DNA from: an uncultured Bacilli bacterium
Lineage (GTDB): Bacteria > Bacillota_I > Bacilli_A > RF39 > UBA660
DNA: 34,285 nucleotides
NCBI GenBank assembly: GCA_947632355.1
Contig: CANROY010000006.1
Location: forward strand, 1 to 34,285
Reading direction: 5' to 3'
In this document: positions 18,413 through 27,360 of the stretch, in pieces
Layout: each line of letters starts with the position of its first letter
How positions within the stretch are numbered: the first letter of the stretch is position 1
Notes under the pieces: model-generated
Database searches by the model: none
The model's input: only the letters and a program-made list of their open reading frames with translations
Told to the model about the DNA's origin: nothing
Translations under genes and position numbers: made by a program

Positions 18413-18959
18413 TAAAGTAGCAAGTAAATATACTGAAGATTGGGTACCTATTAAGCAAATCATGAATGGAATGATTCAACTCGATTCAGGAGAATATGTA
18501 ACAGGAGTAAAAGTATCTCCAAAAAACATCTTTATCTTGGATCAAGATACCCAAAACAATGTGATTTACAATTTAAGAAATTTTTATAATACGATGGATT
18601 ATGAATTTTGGTTAATTATTGCAGATCGTCCAGTTGATATTAATGTGCATTTATCACAACTACAAATTCTTTATAATAACGCAAGTAGTAGTGCTATTCG
18701 TAAACTCATTATGCAAGATATTAATAAAGCCAATATGTTTATGAGTGCAGAATACAATGTTGTAGATACCGAATACTTTATTCTATTTAAAGAAAAGAAG
18801 TTGGAAATTGTGCAAAAACGTATTCATAATTTAATTAGCAATTTATCGAATTGTGGACTAAATTCAACACAAGTATCCAATAACGACTTAAGAATGCTTA
18901 TTGATAACTTCTTTAATGGTGGACAAGCAACTACATTAGGGACGGTGATGCCAGAATGA
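18402..18959 (+). CDS. VirB4/TraE N-terminal domain protein (split VirB4, part 1)
   Basis: DWVPIKQIMNGMIQLDSGEYVTGVKVSPKNIFILDQDTQNNVIYNLRNFYNTMDYEFWLI is VirB4 N-terminal-like; overlaps prgI and the next ORF. Confidence 0.75.
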   Translation: MKNSKVASKYTEDWVPIKQIMNGMIQLDSGEYVTGVKVSPKNIFILDQDTQNNVIYNLRNFYNTMDYEFWLIIADRPVDINVHLSQLQILYNNASSSAIRKLIMQDINKANMFMSAEYNVVDTEYFILFKEKKLEIVQKRIHNLISNLSNCGLNSTQVSNNDLRMLIDNFFNGGQATTLGTVMPE

Positions 18960-20740
18960 ATATTAAAAGTCAATTAGCCCCTAAGGGGATAGAATTTAAA
19001 CCAACCGAAATGATGATTAGTGGTAAATATTGTACTATTTTAACCATCGTTTCTTATCCAAAATATATTTCGGAAGGATATCTTGCCAATATCACAAATA
19101 TTTCTGGAGTTAAAGTAGCGATAAAACATATTCCAATTGCATTTTCTACTTTACAAAAAATGTTAAATAAAGAAATAGCGGATTTAAAACAAAGATATCA
19201 AAATGAAAATGATAAAACGTTCCAAGAAAGAATTCGCCAAGATTATGAATCTTTGGAACAATTTATTCAAATGCTTGCTGCCACTCAAGCAAGAATCTTT
19301 GATTTCCAAATGCATTTATTTATTTCTGCGGATAATAAAGAAGAACTAGAAATGAAGAAAATGCAAGTACGTAACTACTTAGAAGGTATGGGAATGCGTG
19401 GTATACCATTGATGTTTGAACAAGAAAAGGTATTAAAATCCATTTTACCAATCTTCCCAAAACAAGATGTGGAAAATCGTGTTGGAACACCAATTCCTTC
19501 AGTTACCGTTGCTGCTATGTACCCCTTTATCTTTGATAGTATCAAAGACCCTGGAAATAGTATTCTATTTGGAGTTGATTTCTCTGGTGGTGTTGTCCTA
19601 TTTAATCAATTCTTATATAAGATTAAGAAAGAAAACAATCGTAACAATGCCAATATGATTATCTTAGGTACGAGTGGTAGTGGAAAATCAACGGCTGCAA
19701 AATTATTGATTCGTGGACACTTAAGAAATGGTTATAAAGTTGTTTGTATCGACCCTGAAGGTGAACTTGCCGAAATGACACGTTTTGTTGGTGGAGACTT
19801 CCTAGATTTAGGTAAAGGTGGAGAATTCGGTATGATTAACCCACTTGAAATTGTTGTAGATGCCGATGAAGAAGAAATTGAGCAAGGCTTAGGGTATACT
19901 GTTTTAACAAGAACATTACAACAATTAAAAGCCTTCATGAAATATTATTCTCCATCTATTGAAGAAGATGTTTTAACAATGTTTAGTGAAGTGGTTCAAG
20001 ATACGTATAAACGTTATAAAATTGATTATGATACCGATTTTACAAAATTAACTGCGAGTGATTATCCAACCTTCGATGATGTTTATGCAACCATTAAAGG
20101 TAGACTTCTTTCAATGCCAGAAAAAACCCATGAAAGAGATGTTATGGAACGCCTTGAGTTAAAGGTAAGACCTCTTGTTAAAGAATTAAAATATTACTTT
20201 ACAGGTCATACAACTTTAAGTATTGAAAGTGACTTTATTGTCTTTAATATAAGAGAATTAATGAATAGTGATGAAAATATTAAAAATGCTTTATTCTTTA
20301 ATATCTTAAAGTATGCTTGGGGTTTATGTTTGGATAAAGAAGTCGATACCGTTATGTGTGTCGATGAAGCTCATGTACTTTTATCAACACGTAATGAATT
20401 AGGCGCAGAATTCCTTGCTCAAATTCAAAGACGTAGTCGTAAGTATAACACAGGAACAATTATCATTACCCAACAACCAACGGACTTTGCTGCACCAAAT
20501 GTCCTTGTACATGGTAAAGCTATATTTGATAATGCTTCTTACTACTTAATTATGGGATTACGTAAACAAGCAACTGAAGATTTAGGTAAATTAATTGATT
20601 TAAATGATGCCGAACAAGAAAGTATTAAATACTACAATCAAGGGGAAGGACTATTTATCTGTGGTAATAGAAGAATGCGTATTAATGTTATAGTAACACA
20701 AGAAGAATTAGACTCATTTGGTAGTGGTGGAGGACTATAA
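18956..20740 (+). CDS. VirB4/TraE ATPase (split VirB4, part 2)
   Basis: Walker A ILGTSGSGKSTAAKLLIRG, VVCIDPEGELAEMTRFVGG, Walker B-like VDTVMCVDEAHVLLS, IIITQQPTDF. Confidence 0.9.
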   Translation: MNIKSQLAPKGIEFKPTEMMISGKYCTILTIVSYPKYISEGYLANITNISGVKVAIKHIPIAFSTLQKMLNKEIADLKQRYQNENDKTFQERIRQDYESLEQFIQMLAATQARIFDFQMHLFISADNKEELEMKKMQVRNYLEGMGMRGIPLMFEQEKVLKSILPIFPKQDVENRVGTPIPSVTVAAMYPFIFDSIKDPGNSILFGVDFSGGVVLFNQFLYKIKKENNRNNANMIILGTSGSGKSTAAKLLIRGHLRNGYKVVCIDPEGELAEMTRFVGGDFLDLGKGGEFGMINPLEIVVDADEEEIEQGLGYTVLTRTLQQLKAFMKYYSPSIEEDVLTMFSEVVQDTYKRYKIDYDTDFTKLTASDYPTFDDVYATIKGRLLSMPEKTHERDVMERLELKVRPLVKELKYYFTGHTTLSIESDFIVFNIRELMNSDENIKNALFFNILKYAWGLCLDKEVDTVMCVDEAHVLLSTRNELGAEFLAQIQRRSRKYNTGTIIITQQPTDFAAPNVLVHGKAIFDNASYYLIMGLRKQATEDLGKLIDLNDAEQESIKYYNQGEGLFICGNRRMRINVIVTQEELDSFGSGGGL

Positions 20741-20763
20741 CAGAGGTAAGTAGGTGAGATAAA

Positions 20764-23010
20764 ATGGACTTCAATGAAGAGGATGAATTACTAGAAGAAG
20801 AAACAATAGAAGAACAAAGTAGTGAAGGATTTGCAAACGAAGAAGACGCAAATCCTTCTTCTAGTGAACAATTTTCGGATGAAGAGTTATTAAATGAAGA
20901 AGCACCTAAAGAAGAAGCAAGTCCTTTAGAAGAGGCTGATGATACGGATATTGAAGTTGAAAAGGCTGTTGCAGAAAAAGGAATTTTAAGTGTTTTATTC
21001 AAAAAATTTTGGTTTTGGGTTATGATAGGGGTTATTTTAGTATTCATAATTGTTTTATCTTTGCCTTTGGATTTTGATTGGGTTGGTGTAGGAAATCCGA
21101 AACCTGAGCTTTATCCAACGCCTGCTTGTGGAAAAGTTTATTTAACTTGGGAGAATGAATCGTATACAAAACAGCATAAAGATGATCCGGATTATGAACC
21201 AATTACAGATCCAAGTTTAGTGGATATCAATGATGAAGAACGTTTTACTTATAAAGAATATGCATATGATGATTTTGTGGCAGGTGTTATTTGGACTGAT
21301 AATGATGAAGCCAAAGATGTGGATAATGAAATTATGTATCAAGCCATGGCAATTGCAGCTAGGAGTGAATTAATTGCTACTTTACCTGATAATTGTGTTG
21401 TATTAAAAAATTATAATGAACAAGCCCAAAGATTTAATGAATTAGATGGTAGTGAAGAAAAATATGCAGAAATTATGGCTGGGGTACGTTTGTCTAATGG
21501 GATGATTATTGGAAGAAAAGGTTCCATTATTTCTGCTAAATATGAACCGTTTCATTATGTAAAAAAACGTATGGAAGAAGATAATCGAAAATATTTTTAT
21601 CATATGAAAAATGAAAATGAAAGAGAACAACAAGTGGTTCCTGCATATTGGGTAGATGAAATAGAGCAACAAAAAGGAGAAAAAATACCAAAAGTCAAAG
21701 TAGCAGAGTATGTTAAATTAGAATCTATGAGTTTATATGGTGGAAAATATTTATTAGAAAAAGTAGATTCTCAATATGATTTATATCAAGTATTAGAATA
21801 TTATTATGGTAGGGATATTGAGTATTATACGATTAGCACTGCTTTTAGTGATCAATATCTTGGAGATGGCTGTAGTGCGATATCTATGAATAGTACTTCC
21901 TTATCAAGAGAAGAATTTATAAAATGGGCAGAACAATATGCCGCAAGTCATTCAAAAGCAGGAGTACTTGCTGATAATGCCGGTATGATTTATGATATGG
22001 CAACTTCAAATGGAATTAATCCTGAATTAGTTTTTGTTCGTGCTGATGTAGAAGGCTATTCTCCTGGTAGTAGTAAAAACAACTATTGGGGTATGGGATG
22101 TACAAACACCGGTGGTTATGATGCTTGTATTTCTTATAGTAGTTTAAGTAGTGGAGTTGCAGGTTTCTTAAATTATATATCGAAATATTCTTCGCTTAAT
22201 GATTTAATGAGTAAATATGCCTATTTAGGAGATTATTGGTATAATCCGGGTAGTTGGGGAACCGGAGGTTGTGTATACGCAAGTGCCATTTATGGAAGTA
22301 ATATTCCAGATCGTGTAAGAGATGCATGTTCTTCTGGTAAAACTTGTACAACATCTGGAGGTGGAGATTGTGTTCCAACTACCGATGAAGATAAGCAAGC
22401 GTATTTAACTTATCAATCTAGAACAATGGTGGATGCTAGAGAAAGAATCTTTGGATTAGGTGCAGATGTTTGTGTACCATCTTACGGTGTTGGAGAAGCA
22501 GGAACAGGTGCATGTAATATTTGGCGTCAAGGCGATGAACGATGGGGTAGTATTCATTTAGGATCTTCTACGAAATCAACGATGCGTAGCTCTGGATGTG
22601 CCGTAACTTCTGTTGCTATTGCTATGGCTTGTTCAGGAACACAAATAAATAATGTAGCATCATTTAATCCTGGTACTTTAGTCAATTTAATGAATTCAAG
22701 TGGTGGATTTCAAGGTGCTAATATTCTTTGGGGAAATAGTGCTATTACAACTTTAGCACCAGCATTCCGTTTTGTAAAAAGTGAAAGTTTATCAGGATCA
22801 AATACGGAAAAGATTCAACAAGTAATTGCAAACACATCAGGTACTAACAGTGTAATTTTACATTTTAAAAATAGTCAACATCCAAGAGGACACTATGTAG
22901 TCTTAAAAACAATTTCTAGTGAAAATTTTGTAGTTTATGATCCTGCAGATGGTAAAATTAACACTTATCAGGCTGCAGATTTAGACCAAATGGTTATCTA
23001 TCAACATTAA
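20764..23010 (+). CDS. multidomain peptidoglycan-remodelling protein (SpoIID-like, lysozyme/glucosaminidase-like, C39-like peptidase)
   Basis: Acidic cytoplasmic N-terminus, one TM; VAGVIWTDN...YQAMAIAARSELIA (SpoIID-like); DNAGMIYDMATSNGINPELVFVRADVEGYSPGSSKNNYWGMGC (lysozyme/glucosaminidase-like); SSGCAVTSVAIAMA...GHYVVLKT...VVYDPADG (C39-like Cys/His/Asp). Confidence 0.65.
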   Translation: MDFNEEDELLEEETIEEQSSEGFANEEDANPSSSEQFSDEELLNEEAPKEEASPLEEADDTDIEVEKAVAEKGILSVLFKKFWFWVMIGVILVFIIVLSLPLDFDWVGVGNPKPELYPTPACGKVYLTWENESYTKQHKDDPDYEPITDPSLVDINDEERFTYKEYAYDDFVAGVIWTDNDEAKDVDNEIMYQAMAIAARSELIATLPDNCVVLKNYNEQAQRFNELDGSEEKYAEIMAGVRLSNGMIIGRKGSIISAKYEPFHYVKKRMEEDNRKYFYHMKNENEREQQVVPAYWVDEIEQQKGEKIPKVKVAEYVKLESMSLYGGKYLLEKVDSQYDLYQVLEYYYGRDIEYYTISTAFSDQYLGDGCSAISMNSTSLSREEFIKWAEQYAASHSKAGVLADNAGMIYDMATSNGINPELVFVRADVEGYSPGSSKNNYWGMGCTNTGGYDACISYSSLSSGVAGFLNYISKYSSLNDLMSKYAYLGDYWYNPGSWGTGGCVYASAIYGSNIPDRVRDACSSGKTCTTSGGGDCVPTTDEDKQAYLTYQSRTMVDARERIFGLGADVCVPSYGVGEAGTGACNIWRQGDERWGSIHLGSSTKSTMRSSGCAVTSVAIAMACSGTQINNVASFNPGTLVNLMNSSGGFQGANILWGNSAITTLAPAFRFVKSESLSGSNTEKIQQVIANTSGTNSVILHFKNSQHPRGHYVVLKTISSENFVVYDPADGKINTYQAADLDQMVIYQH

Positions 23011-23024
23011 GGAGTTGAAAAAAT

Positions 23025-23798
23025 ATGAAAAAAATAGTAAAAAATCCGGCTTTTTATATTGTTCTTGCTCTTTGCCTTTTTGGAATAATTATCTTCTTTA
23101 TTTTAAATAAAGAGGTTGAGAAAGGGTATCTACTTTTTTCGAATGTAGCAAATTTTGTTTGTACAGAAAAGGATTGTGATACCGTAGATATAGAAAAAAT
23201 CATTTCAGATTCTTCTAAAGGTAAATTTTTAGTTTATGAAAATGGAAATAAAAAAGGTTTATTTACTATTGACTATATAACAAAATGGAACTTTTTTGAT
23301 ACTAATAATAATTGGATAAATATGAGTGATAATTTTATTGCTGCAAGTGAAAACTTAGATTTAGAAAACAAAGAATTTACAACTCGAGTCATAACAAATG
23401 AAGAAAAGCAAATTTTAGACAAATACTTAAAAGAAAATAATATTTCATCTTATACTTCATTAGAACAAAATGAAGTAGTAGAATACGATTTCAATAAGGA
23501 TGGTAAAAATGAGAAAATTATGATTTTATCTAATGTGAATGATACGACCGATGATGAAAAATTATTTGTCTTTGTTATAGGTGTTGTAGGAAATAAAACT
23601 AATCTTCTATTTAAAGAAATTTATAATCAATATGAAAATTATGAAGTTCCTATTTATCAAGTGAACGGAATTATCAATATTTTACATCAAAAAGAAGATT
23701 ATTTGGCTATTTTAAAAGGCTATTTTAGTGAAGTGGGTGAACCCTCTATTACTTTATATAAAGTAGAAAGAAATAATTTTCAAAATTTAGCAGATTAA
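23025..23798 (+). CDS. membrane-anchored protein of unknown function
   Basis: N-terminal TM, extracytoplasmic domain with YDFNKDGKNEKIMI (FG-GAP/VCBS-like segment). Confidence 0.6.
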   Translation: MKKIVKNPAFYIVLALCLFGIIIFFILNKEVEKGYLLFSNVANFVCTEKDCDTVDIEKIISDSSKGKFLVYENGNKKGLFTIDYITKWNFFDTNNNWINMSDNFIAASENLDLENKEFTTRVITNEEKQILDKYLKENNISSYTSLEQNEVVEYDFNKDGKNEKIMILSNVNDTTDDEKLFVFVIGVVGNKTNLLFKEIYNQYENYEVPIYQVNGIINILHQKEDYLAILKGYFSEVGEPSITLYKVERNNFQNLAD

Positions 23799-23810
23799 CG
23801 CTTAAAATAA

Positions 23811-23839
23811 TTGCTAAAACGATAAGTTTATTGTAAAAT
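23811..23839 (+). promoter_or_regulatory. promoter for the virD4-like gene
   Basis: TTGCTA (23811-23816), 17-nt spacer, TAAAAT (23834-23839). Confidence 0.5.
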
Positions 23840-23872
23840 AAGTTAAGAAAAAATTAAATGGAGGAATGATGT

Positions 23873-26074
23873 ATGAAATTTAGAGTGGCTCCAAAAGACT
23901 TTGCAATTTTTATTGTATTTTGTATCTTTTTATTATATTTATGTGCAATTGCTGTACTGAATTTTACTTCCTTTTTCAATGAAGGCGAATTCTTTGGTTT
24001 AAATCCATTCCCAGCTTTTGTTGGAGATAATCTAATTTTGACGATGATTATGTTCTTTACAGCATTAGTCATTATCTTTACATCTGTTTCTTCCTATATA
24101 TTTGATCGAGAAAAAAAAGGTGTAGGGATTAAATTAAAAGAAAAGGAAGAAAAAGGGTACTCTAGATGGAGTAAAGATAAAGAAATTAAAGAGGATAAAA
24201 ATATTGAACATGTTATGGCAACCGATCGTAAAGTAGGAGCAGCAGGTATTCCTCTTATCAATACTGGTAAAGATATTTGGGTGGATAATGGTGAATACCA
24301 TAACTTGGTTATTGGTTCTACGGGATCAGGTAAAACAGAATGTTTAGTAAAACCGATGGTCAACTTACTTGCTAAAAAAGGCGAAAGTATGATTATTACG
24401 GACCCTAAAGGTGAAATTTATGAATACAGTGCTGATTACTTAAAAGAGCAAGGGTATAAAATTATTGTTTTAAACTTTCGTGATCCACAAAGGGGAAATG
24501 CTTGGAATCCACTAACGCTTCCATATCTTTACTATAAAGAAGGAAATGTCGATAAATCAACTGAGTTATTGGATGACGTGGGTTTAAATATTATTAGGGA
24601 TCCAAATAACAAAAGTGAACCTTTCTGGGAAAATAGTGCTGCGGATTATTTTTCAGGTTTAGCCTTAGGTTTATTTATGGACGCCAAAGAAGAAGAGATT
24701 AATTTAAACTCTATCAATTATATGAGTAGTGTAGGAGAAGAGAGATTTGCAACAGGGACGTATTTAAAAGAATATTTCCATATGAAAGGGGAATCATCTA
24801 GCCCATATATTTTTGCATCGAATACAATTAATGCTCCAAAAGATACCCAAGGTGGTATTACTTCAACTTTTAGACAAAAGATACGTATTTTTGCTTCACG
24901 TGAAAAATTAAGTGAAATGTTAAGTCATAGTGACTTTAATATGCGTGATATTGGAAAAGAAAAAACAGCCGTCTTCATGATTATTCATGATGAAAAAACA
25001 ACGTATCATAGTTTGCTTACCATCTTTATTAAGCAATGTTATGAAACGTTAATCGATGTTGCCAAAGAAACGGGTGGAAAACTTCCATTTCGAACGAATT
25101 TTATCTTAGATGAGTTTGCCAATATGCCACCACTTAAAGATGTCGATTCTATGGTTTCAGCTGCTCGTAGTCGTGATATAAGATTTACCTTTATTATTCA
25201 AAACTTTGCCCAATTAAATGATGTGTATGGTAAAGAAGTAGCAGAGGTAATTAAAGGAAACTGTGGTAACTGGATTTATCTAATTAGTACCGAAATGGCC
25301 GCTTTAGAAGAAATTAGTAAGATGTGTGGAGAAGTAAAATCTAAAGAAAAAGATAAAACAGCATCTACACCACTTGTTACAGTGACCGATTTACAAAAAT
25401 TAAATCTTTTTGAAGCGATTATCATTCGTTTAAGAAAATATCCATTTAAAACAAAGTTTGAACCTGATTTTAAAATGGATTGGGGTATTACTCGTAAAAA
25501 AGCAAACTTACCTGAAAGAGAAGAACAACAAATTCAATTATTTGATATTAAAAAATTTGTAACAGAAGAAAAACGTAAAGAAATGTTAAATAGTGCAAAT
25601 GGAGATACATCATCTATGGGAATGCCTAATCTTCCTTCTTTTGGAGGAGGACTTCCAGGAATGAATGCAATGCCAAATATGAATGGAATGCCACCAATGG
25701 GAGGAACAAATCCATTTATGAATGATCCATTTAAAGCACCAAATCCATTCTTAAAAGATGCACCACTTACCAATGATGAAATTGATAGGATGATAGCAGA
25801 TATTGATAAAAAATTAAAAGAATTGGATGAAGAAGAAGCAAGACAAAAAGAAGAAATTGCTAATGATAAAAAAGAAAAAGAAACTGATGAACCAAAAGAA
25901 GAAAAGAAAGTAGAAAAAGAAGAACCGAAACTAGAGAAAAAGAAAGAAAATAAAAAAGAGGAAGAAACAATTCCAGATAAACCAAAAATTAATATTGATG
26001 TTGATAGTGTAATTGTCAATGACAATATTATTACAGATGATGAATTCTTTGATGATTTCTTTGGAGATGAATAA
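23873..26074 (+). CDS. VirD4/TraG-family type IV coupling ATPase
   Basis: N-terminal TMs; VIGSTGSGKTECLVKPMVNLLAKKGESMIITDPKGEIYEYSADYLKEQGYKIIVLNFRDPQRGNAWNPL; NFILDEFANMPPLKDVDSMVSAARSRDIRFTFIIQNFAQL. Confidence 0.93.
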   Translation: MKFRVAPKDFAIFIVFCIFLLYLCAIAVLNFTSFFNEGEFFGLNPFPAFVGDNLILTMIMFFTALVIIFTSVSSYIFDREKKGVGIKLKEKEEKGYSRWSKDKEIKEDKNIEHVMATDRKVGAAGIPLINTGKDIWVDNGEYHNLVIGSTGSGKTECLVKPMVNLLAKKGESMIITDPKGEIYEYSADYLKEQGYKIIVLNFRDPQRGNAWNPLTLPYLYYKEGNVDKSTELLDDVGLNIIRDPNNKSEPFWENSAADYFSGLALGLFMDAKEEEINLNSINYMSSVGEERFATGTYLKEYFHMKGESSSPYIFASNTINAPKDTQGGITSTFRQKIRIFASREKLSEMLSHSDFNMRDIGKEKTAVFMIIHDEKTTYHSLLTIFIKQCYETLIDVAKETGGKLPFRTNFILDEFANMPPLKDVDSMVSAARSRDIRFTFIIQNFAQLNDVYGKEVAEVIKGNCGNWIYLISTEMAALEEISKMCGEVKSKEKDKTASTPLVTVTDLQKLNLFEAIIIRLRKYPFKTKFEPDFKMDWGITRKKANLPEREEQQIQLFDIKKFVTEEKRKEMLNSANGDTSSMGMPNLPSFGGGLPGMNAMPNMNGMPPMGGTNPFMNDPFKAPNPFLKDAPLTNDEIDRMIADIDKKLKELDEEEARQKEEIANDKKEKETDEPKEEKKVEKEEPKLEKKKENKKEEETIPDKPKINIDVDSVIVNDNIITDDEFFDDFFGDE

Positions 26075-26125
26075 AAAAATTATATACTGATTTAATTTAA
26101 ACTAAATCACAAATGGGGTGTTTGG

Positions 26126-26272
26126 ATGAATAAGAAAAATTATATAAAAGAGATAACAAAATTTCCAAAAGGTTTTTTTCAAAAAGATAGACCTACATTA
26201 ACAGCCCAAGAAGCACTTAAAGATGTTATACCAATTGAGTGGGTAAAAAACTTTAAAGAAAAAGGTAAATAA
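26126..26272 (+). CDS. 48-aa small protein of unknown function
   Basis: ATG at 26126 with G-rich upstream sequence (GGGGTGTTTGG); MNKKNYIKEITKFPKGFFQKDRPTLTAQEALKDVIPIEWVKNFKEKGK, stop at 26270; below the ORF-track length cutoff. Confidence 0.45.
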   Translation: MNKKNYIKEITKFPKGFFQKDRPTLTAQEALKDVIPIEWVKNFKEKGK

Positions 26273-26312
26273 ATCAGAAATTTCACCTAAAAAAAGTTGA
26301 GCAATATTCTAT

Positions 26313-26347
26313 ACAGATGATTAGTTATTAGTCATCTGTTTTTTTCT
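26313..26347 (+). terminator. rho-independent terminator
   Basis: ACAGATGA ... TCATCTGT followed by T-run. Confidence 0.75.
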
Positions 26348-26380
26348 TTTTATTTCATATAATATAATGGTGAAGTTGAA

Positions 26381-26656
26381 TTGAAAAGAATTGATATAAA
26401 TGTGTACGATAAAAGTATGGGTATGTTAATCGATGTATCAGATGAATTAACGTTTAAAAAAAATCCATATCCTGGAAGTGTAAACATTCCTTATGAAAAA
26501 CTTTTACTGAATTATAAGCAATTGCTAAATAAAAACAAAAAGTATTATATTATGTGTCAAAAAGGAATTCATAGTCGTAAAGTTGTAAGTATATTAGAAT
26601 TTTATGGTTATGATGTTACCCAAGTGACTAGAACGAAAGAAGAAACGCCTATGTAA
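26381..26656 (+). CDS. rhodanese-like domain protein
   Basis: IMCQKGIHSRKVVSILEFYGYDV matches the rhodanese Cys-loop pattern; TTG start. Confidence 0.75.
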   Translation: MKRIDINVYDKSMGMLIDVSDELTFKKNPYPGSVNIPYEKLLLNYKQLLNKNKKYYIMCQKGIHSRKVVSILEFYGYDVTQVTRTKEETPM

Positions 26657-26670
26657 ATTTCTTCTTTTTT
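26636..26670 (+). terminator. rho-independent terminator overlapping the 3' end of the rhodanese-like gene
   Basis: AAAGAAGAAA ... TTTCTTCTTT T-run. Confidence 0.6.
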
Positions 26671-26758
26671 TAATTTAAAGATAAAAAAGATAGAAAAAAA
26701 TGTCAAAAAAGGATTAGTTTTAAAATAAAGTAGTTGTTCTTGTGGTATAATAATAAAC

Positions 26759-27349
26759 GTGATGGATATGAACTTTTTTGGAAACTTAGATACAATCATT
26801 AATGACTTTTTATTAAATATTGGAATTTATGGGCCGATTCTAGGTTGTTTTTGCATTCTAATTGAATCTATAGTTCCCATACTTCCTTTATTTGTTTTTA
26901 TTACCATTAATTTTTTAGTGTTTGGAAATATAGTAGGATTTCTCATTTCTTGGTTCTTTACCGTTTTAGGTTGTATGTTCTCTTTCTTTTTGTTTCGCAG
27001 TAAAATAAAAAATTGGTTTGATAAAAAAATTAAGAATCAAGAAAAGTTAAAAAAAGTAATGCATGTAGTTACGAAAGTAAAATTAGAACAATTAACTTCA
27101 ATTATTGCCGTTCCGTTTACACCAGCGTTTATGGTGAATATTGCAGCAGGTTTATCGAAAATGTCCTTTAAAAAATTTTTTGTGGCTCTACTAATTGGTA
27201 AAATCTTTTTAGTATTATTTTGGGGCTTTGTGGGAACAAGTTTAGTGCAAAGTTTGACACACCCAATCGCTTTATTAAAAGTAGTGATTTTAGTTTTAAT
27301 GGCATTTCTTGTTAGTAAAATTATCAATAAAAAATTTGCGTTAGAGTAG
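26759..27349 (+). CDS. VTT/DedA-family (TVP38/TMEM64-like) membrane protein
   Basis: Polytopic; VKLEQLTSIIAVPFTPAFMVNIAAGLSKMSFKKFFVALLIGKI resembles the VTT domain. Confidence 0.65.
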   Translation: MMDMNFFGNLDTIINDFLLNIGIYGPILGCFCILIESIVPILPLFVFITINFLVFGNIVGFLISWFFTVLGCMFSFFLFRSKIKNWFDKKIKNQEKLKKVMHVVTKVKLEQLTSIIAVPFTPAFMVNIAAGLSKMSFKKFFVALLIGKIFLVLFWGFVGTSLVQSLTHPIALLKVVILVLMAFLVSKIINKKFALE

Positions 27350-27360
27350 TGGAGGTTTTT

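Noticed and set aside
492-26074. Calling the locus a complete ICE or conjugative plasmid
   Set aside because: No relaxase, integrase, replication gene or att repeats seen; flanking genes look chromosomal.
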